From a virus: a stretch of 27,041 bases of DNA. Position numbers and translations under genes: made by a program. Where the stretch lies: the IMG/VR virus record IMGVR_UViG_3300044952_000107, positions 1-27,041 of that record. One strand, 5' to 3'. Positions 1 through 6,976 of this stretch are shown here, in pieces. Position 1 is the stretch's first letter. The number at the start of each line of letters is the position of its first letter. The notes under the pieces were generated by a model, which saw only the letters and a program-made list of their open reading frames with translations, was not told where the DNA came from and made no database searches.

Positions 1-1
1 A

Positions 2-1000
2 GACCCCATGCTAATCCGTTGGTCAGCGCAAGATGATCCTTTTAACTGGACACCTGACCCCACAAACCAAGCGGGATTTATACGCATTTCTCATGGCTCT
101 GAGATTATTACTACAGTTCAAACTCGTCAAGAAATTATAGTATTTACTGACTCGGCTGTGTACTCTTTGCAGTATCTCGGCCCCCCGTACGTGTGGGCAC
201 CGCAACTTTTAGGTGACAACGTTTCTATCATGAGCACAAACGCGGCTGTAATTGCTTCGGGTATTGTGTACTGGATGGGCGTAGATAAATTCTATTCTTA
301 CGATGGCCGCGTGCAAACGCTTAATTGCGACTTGCGCCGTTTTGTGTTTAGTGATCTTAACCAAGATCAGGGCTTGCAAGTATTTGCAGGCACCAACGAA
401 GGCTTCAACGAGGTCTGGTGGTTCTACTGCTCAGCTAACAGCACAGCCATTGACAAGTACGTCATATACAACTACGTTGAGAAAATCTGGTATTACGGCA
501 CCATGTCACGTACTGCTTGGCTAGATTCAGGCTTGCAGTCATACCCAATTGCGGCAAACTATTTTACGAACACAGCCACAGGTAATTTGATTAACCATGA
601 GACAGGTTTGAATGACAATACAACCGGCACCGCTGTTGCGATTGATGCTTACATTAGCTCGTCTGAGTTTGATATTGGTGACGGCCATAACTTTGGTTTT
701 GTGTGGCGTGTATTACCTGACTTGACCTTTGAGAACGCTGAGAGTACTCCCGCTGGTGCGCTACCCTCAGTAGCCATGACTTTGCAAGGGTTGGCTAATT
801 CTGGCTCTGGGGTTACAAGTACAGCTTCACAACCTGTGTCTAAGAGTAATACATACGTTATTACAGAACAGTTTACAGGGCAGATATACACACGCATGCG
901 CGGTCGCCAGATGATCTTTAAGATTAGCTCCAACCAAATTAACACTTGCTGGCAGTTGGGCGCACCCCGTATTGACATTCGTCCTGATGGGAGGAGATGA
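2..1000 (+). CDS. Head-to-tail hub/nozzle-like structural protein, C-terminal part (partial at left edge)
   Basis: The reading frame is open through the left edge (D-P precede the first Met at position 8), so this is the 3' part of a longer gene and the visible Met is probably internal. It starts with an IRWSAQDDPFNWTPD stretch that I know from phage hub/DNA-stabilisation proteins (P22 gp10-like and related tail tube proteins). Short beta-strand-like blocks rich in aromatics follow (GPPYVW, IVYWMGVDKFYSYDG, EVWWFYCS, YVIYNYVEKIWYYG), which fits a beta-propeller-like fold. Such proteins extend the portal channel and lie at the head-tail junction. It is the first visible gene of the virion arm; a GGGAGGAG sequence at its end serves the next gene. 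The hub assignment comes from motif resemblance only; another beta-rich tail protein is possible. Confidence 0.6.
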   Translation, partial: DPMLIRWSAQDDPFNWTPDPTNQAGFIRISHGSEIITTVQTRQEIIVFTDSAVYSLQYLGPPYVWAPQLLGDNVSIMSTNAAVIASGIVYWMGVDKFYSYDGRVQTLNCDLRRFVFSDLNQDQGLQVFAGTNEGFNEVWWFYCSANSTAIDKYVIYNYVEKIWYYGTMSRTAWLDSGLQSYPIAANYFTNTATGNLINHETGLNDNTTGTAVAIDAYISSSEFDIGDGHNFGFVWRVLPDLTFENAESTPAGALPSVAMTLQGLANSGSGVTSTASQPVSKSNTYVITEQFTGQIYTRMRGRQMIFKISSNQINTCWQLGAPRIDIRPDGRR

Positions 1001-1003
1001 CTT

Positions 1004-1276
1004 GTGGCTGAACTAAACGCACCCCCACCAAGCTTGCCACTGGCTCCAAGAGAGTACGACGCCCGCTACTTCAGCCAACTAAACAACGTCTTACGCCTGT
1101 ACTTCAATCAGTTAAACAACCCCGGTGACATGGGTGGGGCAACGCTGAATCTGAACATCGAGACACTGCCGACTGAAGCTGACTTTGCTAACTTGCGCTT
1201 GGGTGATGTTTACAGAGATACACAAGATGGTGTACAAGCTGGTAGCCAAATGCTTCGCATAAAGACGTCAACATGA
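1004..1276 (+). CDS. Small conserved phage structural-region protein (90 aa)
   Basis: This 90-aa protein starts at a GTG three bases after the previous stop. GGGAGGAG at 989-996 lies about 7 nt upstream, which makes the GTG convincing. The N-terminus is proline-rich (APPPSLPLAPREYD), followed by an amphipathic block around QLNNVLRLYFNQLNN, then a polar C-terminal half. Proteins with this layout recur between the tail hub and the internal-protein genes of many environmental podovirus-like phages, but I know no assigned function. The position suggests a virion or assembly role, for example a small neck or tail-fibre accessory factor; this is inference. No signal peptide, membrane segment or catalytic motif is visible. 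Confidence 0.8.
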   Translation: MAELNAPPPSLPLAPREYDARYFSQLNNVLRLYFNQLNNPGDMGGATLNLNIETLPTEADFANLRLGDVYRDTQDGVQAGSQMLRIKTST

Positions 1277-1310
1277 TATTATCGACCAACCCCCATTTTG
1301 AGAGGCAACT

Positions 1311-4250
1311 ATGAGCCTTGCTGTACTAGCCGACCACATGGCATCCAAAGGTCGCGGCCCCGACTCGATGCTTATCCACATGTCCCCACGTGAAGTGCAG
1401 GGACTACAAGCGTTGGCTATGGCCCACGGTGGCTCATTGACTGTTAACCCTGAGACGGGTCTACCTGAAGCTGGCTTCTTGGATAAGCTCCTGCCAACTA
1501 TTCTTGGCGCAGGTTTAACTTTTATGGGTGTGCCCCCTAACGTGTCGGCGATGATTGTAGGCGGCATCCAGACTGTGCGTACAGGTGATTTAGGTAAGGG
1601 TATTCAAGCAGGGCTTGGTGCTTATGGTGGTGCTAATTTAACTTCTAGCATGACTGCGGCGGGAAGTAGCGCTTTAGGAGCGGATGCAAATCTTTTAGCC
1701 GCCCAACAAGCTACAGAACTTTCTGGTCTCGAGAGTATGTCTAGCGCATTTGGTGGGGCGGGGGCTACTGCTGGTGCAGATGCAGTTGGTCAAGTCGCTA
1801 CCAATGCAGTAGAAAATGCAACTCCTTTTGAAAAATTATCTAGGGGTTTTGGTAGCACAGTAGATCAGTTTAAAAATAACCCCATGCAAGCGCTTAAAAC
1901 TAACGCTAAAGACTTAGGGTATGCGTTTGGCCCCGCTATTCTTGCGGGTGCAAATGTGCAAAATAAACTACCGCAAACGGTTACTAAACCCGGCATGATT
2001 AGCCCCTATACCTTTGACCCATACAGCGGCACATATACCGCTGCGAACCCTTACCAAGCTACGCCGACTAGGGCGGCTGGTGGTGGTTTGATGGGTTTTG
2101 ATGACGGTGGATACAACCCCGGCCAATTAGATTTCACTCAACGTAGTGAGCCTGTTGTTCGTATGGCTGAAGGCGGTATTGCTCATTTTGCAAACGGCGG
2201 TGACGCAGCCCTTGCCGCATATCAAGCTGGAAACTACGGAGAAGCTAGCCGACTACTTGCTGAGGCTGGCATGAGTGCGCAGGACGTTGTAAGCAAGTAT
2301 GGCCTCAGTCAAGCCGATGCTGCAACTGTGGCACAAAATTTAGGCTACACAGGGGACATGAGTGGTATTCAATATGCCGCCCCACCACCTGTAGTTCAAG
2401 CTGCAGCACCAGTAGTTCAGGCCGCAGAAGCGCCAGTGGTTCAAGCAGCCGCCGCGCCGGTGGTTCAAGCCGCCACTGCAGCCCCTACGTACACGCAATA
2501 CACTAACGAGCAAATTGGTAGCTACTTAGCAGCAAACCCAACCGCAGACATTACCGCAGCAACCAAGGCTACAAACGCTGACCCCGCCGCAGTCAATGCG
2601 TACATTGCCAGTTTGACTAGTCCGTTTGTGGGTTCTACCCTTGATACTCGCGGTTCCGGCACTTTGGGTATCTATAACCAAATGCTTGCGCAAGGTGTTG
2701 ATCCTGACGAATACTACAAAGCGGCTTTGGCAGATGATCCTAAGTACGCCGGTTGGTCACTGGCCGACATTAAGCGTGGATATAAGTTAGATGAAGGAGC
2801 GTACGCGCTTTCTAAAAAGTTAAGCGGAAATGTTTCCGACAAAGACTGGGTCAAGTTCATGGACGAGGGTGGTTACTCCGTGAATGATATGGCGCAAGCG
2901 TTTGGTCTGTCTACTAGAGAAGTACAGGCACGCTACGACGCAGCAAAAACAAAGACAACAACGCCAATAATTTGCCCTACCGGATATAAATTAAATGCAG
3001 CGGGCACTGCGTGTGAGCTTATACGCATAGTTGAAACCTTTAACCCGCCTATAACCAACGTAACTACGCCAACTAATATTTCTACGGCGGTTAGTACAGC
3101 GTTGCCACCCGGCGTAAGTGGCGCAGGTATAACCACAATAAACCCCAATGGCACAATCACAACTCGTCCTGATTTAACTTTAGGGATGGGTGAAGTACGT
3201 GATGATTACGTAAGAGGCGGCGGTAGCTTAGGCTATACCTCCCCAACCTTCGCTTCTTTAAAAGCGGTTGAAGATAAGTACCCACTTAGAGGTGGTTCTA
3301 AGCAATCTTATGACTACTTAACAGGCAAGACAGACTACGATCCTGTACCGTATACAAAAACTGGCGAGCTCATGAAGCCATACAGTTCGTCGGTATTAGG
3401 CATTCCTATGGCGTCGTCTAAGAGGATGTATCTGTTTGATCCTGCTACTAAACAGTACAAGATCAACCCTGACTACGCTATTCCTACGTACGACAAAGAT
3501 GGCAAGAAATCTTACAACTTGACAAACGCCGACGTCACAGCGTTCATGGACAAAAAACCGTCTACCGACGCGTTTTACACTTGGGCAACTACAAACAACC
3601 TGTCGCCTGAACAGATTGCGCAGGCTTCCGGAAGGTCAATCAACGAAATTAGCAGGCTGTTTACAGGTGCTAAAGACTTAGTTGGCGAAGATGGCAAGAT
3701 TGACCAGACAAAATTAGATGAAAAAACAGCGGCTGATGAAAAAACTAACTTTGATGCCGACGCTTACTTAAAAGCAAACCCCGATGTGCAAGCTGAGTTA
3801 GATGCTGGCAAAGCTAACTTTGGTACTAAAGACGATCCCGCTGCCGCTGCGTATGAGCACTACCTTAAATATGGCAAAGCAGGCGGGCGTAAGTACACTA
3901 AGAAAGCCGCAGGTGGTGGTTTAATGAATATGGCTATGGCTCGTGGCGGCATGGCTCAGCAATTTAATCTTGGCGATTACTCGGATGGTGGCCGACTGCT
4001 TCGCGGCCCCGGTGATGGCGTATCTGACTCCATCCCTGCATCTATTGGCGGCAAACGCCCCGCACGTTTAGCTGACGGTGAGTTTGTTGTACCCGCACGC
4101 ATCGTATCTGAACTAGGTAACGGTTCAACTGAAGCTGGTGCACGCAAGCTATACGCGATGATGGATCGCATCCAAAAAGCCCGCCGAGGTACAGTCGGTA
4201 GAGGTAGAGTGGCAAAGAATAGCCGCTCCGAAAAATATCTTCCCGCATAA
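1311..4250 (+). CDS. Large virion protein, probable internal/ejection protein with HTH-like repeats (979 aa)
   Basis: The start is ATG with GAGAGG upstream. The N-terminal third is small-residue and glycine-rich with hydrophobic stretches (residues about 60-130). Then come two Gly motifs (RAAGGGLMGFDDGG, about 254-267; RMAEGGIAHFANGG, about 284-296), a four-unit PVVQAA repeat (about 358-390), and four degenerate 30-40 residue HTH-like repeats near 303-349, 397-435, 513-546 and 754-787, each with an A-x-G-L/R-S-x-x-E-type core. A further module with YLKANPDV...EHYLKYGKAGGR (about 814-864) resembles NPDV repeats of bacterial surface and calcium-binding proteins. A third Gly motif (about 865-882) precedes a conserved C-terminal block with SDSIPA, LADGEFVVPA and LGNGSTEAGA (about 899-960). 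Proteins ending in this block are common in environmental phage virion operons. The exact role is unknown; internal-core or ejection protein is inferred from position and neighbours. Confidence 0.75.
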   Translation: MSLAVLADHMASKGRGPDSMLIHMSPREVQGLQALAMAHGGSLTVNPETGLPEAGFLDKLLPTILGAGLTFMGVPPNVSAMIVGGIQTVRTGDLGKGIQAGLGAYGGANLTSSMTAAGSSALGADANLLAAQQATELSGLESMSSAFGGAGATAGADAVGQVATNAVENATPFEKLSRGFGSTVDQFKNNPMQALKTNAKDLGYAFGPAILAGANVQNKLPQTVTKPGMISPYTFDPYSGTYTAANPYQATPTRAAGGGLMGFDDGGYNPGQLDFTQRSEPVVRMAEGGIAHFANGGDAALAAYQAGNYGEASRLLAEAGMSAQDVVSKYGLSQADAATVAQNLGYTGDMSGIQYAAPPPVVQAAAPVVQAAEAPVVQAAAAPVVQAATAAPTYTQYTNEQIGSYLAANPTADITAATKATNADPAAVNAYIASLTSPFVGSTLDTRGSGTLGIYNQMLAQGVDPDEYYKAALADDPKYAGWSLADIKRGYKLDEGAYALSKKLSGNVSDKDWVKFMDEGGYSVNDMAQAFGLSTREVQARYDAAKTKTTTPIICPTGYKLNAAGTACELIRIVETFNPPITNVTTPTNISTAVSTALPPGVSGAGITTINPNGTITTRPDLTLGMGEVRDDYVRGGGSLGYTSPTFASLKAVEDKYPLRGGSKQSYDYLTGKTDYDPVPYTKTGELMKPYSSSVLGIPMASSKRMYLFDPATKQYKINPDYAIPTYDKDGKKSYNLTNADVTAFMDKKPSTDAFYTWATTNNLSPEQIAQASGRSINEISRLFTGAKDLVGEDGKIDQTKLDEKTAADEKTNFDADAYLKANPDVQAELDAGKANFGTKDDPAAAAYEHYLKYGKAGGRKYTKKAAGGGLMNMAMARGGMAQQFNLGDYSDGGRLLRGPGDGVSDSIPASIGGKRPARLADGEFVVPARIVSELGNGSTEAGARKLYAMMDRIQKARRGTVGRGRVAKNSRSEKYLPA
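2385..2478 (+). repeat. Tandem in-frame repeat encoding PVVQAA units
   Basis: Four diverged in-frame copies of a unit read approximately CC-n-GT-n-GTTCA-r-GC-n-GC, separated by zero to two alanine or glutamate codons. They encode PVVQAA four times within the 979-aa virion protein. Third-position differences between copies show they are not a very recent duplication. The product would be an extended Pro/Ala-rich linker separating the first HTH-like repeat from the second. Confidence 0.8.
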
Positions 4251-4261
4251 GGAACTAGAAC

Positions 4262-5359
4262 ATGGCATACGATCCAAAACTTGGTTACTCTGACCCAACA
4301 CAAGTACAGCAAAATCAAATAGGTTTTGCACCGGAGATTGCGCCTTACGCGCAACAGGTACTTGGTCAAGCGCAAGCGTTAACAGATACATCTACTAACC
4401 CCTACATGCAGTATCAGGGAGAGCGTACTGCCCAGTTTGCGCCTATGCAGATGCAGTCGTACGAAAACGCTGCAATGATGCAGACCGCACCTCAACTAAA
4501 AGACGCAACTGCTTTAGCTGGACAAGCTGGCCTTGGCGCACTAAATACTAGTTTTACATACAACCCATTAAACACACAGTCTTTTGTTGGCGGCACACAA
4601 GGGTCTTACGATCAAGCTACCGGTAAATACACACCCGGCACTAGCGCTGCTAGTCAGTACATGTCCCCCTATATGGGCGAAGTTGTTGCTCGTCAACAAG
4701 CTGACGCTCAACGCCAAGCCCAGATTGCTCAGCAGGCACAAGGCGCTCAAGCTGCCCGTTCCGGCGCGTTTGGCGGCAGTGGTGATTACCTGATGCGGGG
4801 TCAGGCAGCAGGTAACTTAGCTCGTCAAAAAGGTGATATTGCTGCCCAAGGACTACAAAGTGCTTATCAACAAGGTATGGGTCAGTTTAATACTGAACAA
4901 GCCGCAAGACAAAATGCTGCTCAATTAAATGCACAACAAGGTCAGTTTGGTGCGGGTCTGGGTCTACAAGGTCTTCAGACAGCACTGACCGGCGCAAATG
5001 CACTTGGTAACTTGGGCGGTGCTCAGTATCAGCAGAACATGGGCATCAACGCACTGCAGAACCAGTACGGCCTGCAGCAGCAAGCGCAGATGCAAAGAGA
5101 CATTGATACTAAGTATCAAGACTTCTTAAACTACCAGAACTACCCATACAAGCAACTTGGCTTTATGTCTGACATTATCCGTGGCGCACCACTGACTCAG
5201 ACCGGCTCGGCTTTGTACCAAGCCCCTCCTTCAACAATGCAAAACATTACTGCTCTAGGTCTTGGCGCGGCTGGTATTAGTAAGCTTATGGCTAACGGTG
5301 GTGTGGCTATGTCTAATGGTGGCGGTCTCGGCGCACTTGCTTTGAACAACTTGGTCTAA
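4262..5359 (+). CDS. Probable internal virion protein, Gln/Ala-rich (365 aa)
   Basis: The start is ATG, with AAGGAA about 8 nt upstream beginning at the previous stop. The composition is strongly Gln, Ala and Gly. A conserved central block reads YMSPYMGEVVARQQADAQRQ, then AARSGAFGGSGDYLM, then a region predicted helical with many Gln residues (LARQKGDIAAQGLQSAYQQG). The SPYM...FGGS block is typical of a family next to large internal proteins in pelagic and freshwater podovirus-like phages, often labelled internal virion or tail protein. The C-terminus carries MANGGVAMSNGGG, the same glycine motif as in both neighbours. There is no signal peptide; a short hydrophobic stretch (ITALGLGAAGISKL) precedes the Gly motif. 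It could be the equivalent of a small T7 core protein, but sequence alone does not establish that. Confidence 0.7.
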   Translation: MAYDPKLGYSDPTQVQQNQIGFAPEIAPYAQQVLGQAQALTDTSTNPYMQYQGERTAQFAPMQMQSYENAAMMQTAPQLKDATALAGQAGLGALNTSFTYNPLNTQSFVGGTQGSYDQATGKYTPGTSAASQYMSPYMGEVVARQQADAQRQAQIAQQAQGAQAARSGAFGGSGDYLMRGQAAGNLARQKGDIAAQGLQSAYQQGMGQFNTEQAARQNAAQLNAQQGQFGAGLGLQGLQTALTGANALGNLGGAQYQQNMGINALQNQYGLQQQAQMQRDIDTKYQDFLNYQNYPYKQLGFMSDIIRGAPLTQTGSALYQAPPSTMQNITALGLGAAGISKLMANGGVAMSNGGGLGALALNNLV

Positions 5360-5368
5360 GGAAATATC

Positions 5369-6967
5369 ATGGCAATTGATATGGCATCTGTCTATGCCGC
5401 ACGGTATAGAAAACAACCCGATATGCTTCGTGCTGCGGTCATGGGCCAAAGCCCTGATGCAAGCCTAGACTCTTACACTGCGCTTAACGCACTACGCTTA
5501 ATTAAAGAAGCCGACATGATGGCTATGGCGGGTCAAGCACAACAGCCAACTTCTGCTCCTTCTATTGTTGCTCAAAATTTAGCCCCTCCTTCTATGCAAC
5601 AAGGTCTAGGCGCAATGGTGCCCGGCGCAATGGGTGGTCAGGGTATGCCGCCTCAAGGTATGCCCCCGCAACAACGTGCTCCTATGCCACAGCCTACTAT
5701 GCAAGCAGCCTCTGGTGGTTTGGCTGGTATGTACACACCCGAAGAAGACTTTGCCGAGGGCGGTATTGTTGCGTTCCAATCAGGTGGCCCTGCTTATACG
5801 GCTAATTCTGCAGGCTCTGTCGCTTATCCAAGTAGCTCTGGCGACGCAGTTAGAGATGATCCTTTGTCTCGGCTGTTAACCGAAGCCGGAGTTAATGAAC
5901 CCACGGTTATAGATGATGGATCCCAAGGTAACCCAGCTATGCAGGACGAGGCTTTTCGAAATTATTTAGAGTCTCGTGGAGTTATTAAAGGCATTAAAGA
6001 CGACGGCTTTACGCCTGATGAAGCTAAAAAAATGCGCCAAGATACCTTTGATTTCTACGAAAAAAATGCTGGGCCAGATATTTACGCGCCAGCTAATAGA
6101 CGACTTACAGAGCGAGAAGGTGCGCGTAGTAAAAGCAAGAGCCAAGGAGAAGGTTTGGCTTTACTAGCTGCTGCTGGCGCTATTCTTGAGGGCAATACTT
6201 TAGCTCGTGGCGCGTCAAAAGCATTCCCTGTATTTGCCAAAGAGATGGGTGAAGTACAACGTGCTGATATAAATGAGCAACGTTCTATTGAGCAAATGCA
6301 ATTTGCTTTGGCCGACGCACAACGCAAAGAACGTATGGGTAACATCCGTGGCGCACAGGCTGCTATGGAGACTGCGCGTAAAGAAAGAGCCGACGCTAAT
6401 AGATTTAAATTAAACAAAGCTGTTGCTCTGAGTACTTTGGATGCTAAAGCATTACAGTCTCTACGTCCTGCTGGTAAAGGCGCTGGTTCTGGCGATGCAG
6501 GTACTAAACTCCCGCAGGTTGATCGCGAGACAGCCGCCATGCAAGACAAACTTATTGAAATGCAGGCTAAAAATCCCGAGGATCCTCAAATTCCAATTTT
6601 GGAAAAGAAAATTAAAGCCCGTATAAATATTATTTCTACTGGTAAAGAGGGGCCAACTGTGGGTAGTAGAGCAGCAGATACGATTAAATCTAAAGAAAAT
6701 ACTGCCGCGCAAACAGCTCTTGCTGACTTTAAATCAATTAGAAAATCTGCTTGGAAAAAATACGTTGAGGCTAATGGTGGTAATGAAAAAGCCGCTGAAG
6801 CAGCGTATAAGAGTGGCTGGATGACAAAAAATCCTAACGCTGGCTCCGACGACTTTGACCCCAATCAGGCAGTAGATTACATCCCAACCGCTGCCCCTGC
6901 TGCAACCTCTTCCGCTAAACCCGGGGCTGTATTAAACTACGATGCAAACGGTAAGCGAATCAATTAA
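5369..6967 (+). CDS. Probable internal virion protein with AEGGIVAF motif and helical C-terminal half (532 aa)
   Basis: The start is ATG, with AAGGAA about 7 nt upstream overlapping the previous stop. The first 110 residues carry Met/Pro/Gln-rich low complexity (GMPPQGMPPQQ). Residues about 110-143 hold AASGGLAGMY and FAEGGIVAFQSGG, the motif shared with the two upstream genes. The region from about 210 to 360 is long, charged and helical (TPDEAKKMRQDTFDFYEKN; EVQRADINEQRSIEQMQFAL), probably coiled coil around a small hydrophobic patch (LALLAAAGAIL). The C-terminal third is Lys/Ala-rich. No enzyme motif is visible. Position between the 365-aa gene and the giant gene suggests a core or ejection protein, an inference from synteny with related environmental phages rather than from any recognised fold. 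Confidence 0.7.
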   Translation: MAIDMASVYAARYRKQPDMLRAAVMGQSPDASLDSYTALNALRLIKEADMMAMAGQAQQPTSAPSIVAQNLAPPSMQQGLGAMVPGAMGGQGMPPQGMPPQQRAPMPQPTMQAASGGLAGMYTPEEDFAEGGIVAFQSGGPAYTANSAGSVAYPSSSGDAVRDDPLSRLLTEAGVNEPTVIDDGSQGNPAMQDEAFRNYLESRGVIKGIKDDGFTPDEAKKMRQDTFDFYEKNAGPDIYAPANRRLTEREGARSKSKSQGEGLALLAAAGAILEGNTLARGASKAFPVFAKEMGEVQRADINEQRSIEQMQFALADAQRKERMGNIRGAQAAMETARKERADANRFKLNKAVALSTLDAKALQSLRPAGKGAGSGDAGTKLPQVDRETAAMQDKLIEMQAKNPEDPQIPILEKKIKARINIISTGKEGPTVGSRAADTIKSKENTAAQTALADFKSIRKSAWKKYVEANGGNEKAAEAAYKSGWMTKNPNAGSDDFDPNQAVDYIPTAAPAATSSAKPGAVLNYDANGKRIN

Positions 6968-6976
6968 AGGGGTTTT

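Noticed and set aside
649-978. 109-aa minus-strand open frame opposite the hub-like gene
   Set aside because: It lies wholly antisense to a convincing plus-strand gene, has no ribosome site and shows no recognisable protein pattern.
3977-4391. Several minus-strand open frames (68-132 aa) at the end of the 979-aa gene
   Set aside because: They overlap one another and two strong plus-strand genes and have no ribosome sites; they are shadows of Gly/Ala/Arg-rich codons.
6082-6549. 155-aa minus-strand frame inside the 532-aa gene
   Set aside because: Ser/Ala/Arg-rich translation typical of the complement of an Ala/Lys/Gln-rich coding region; no start signal.
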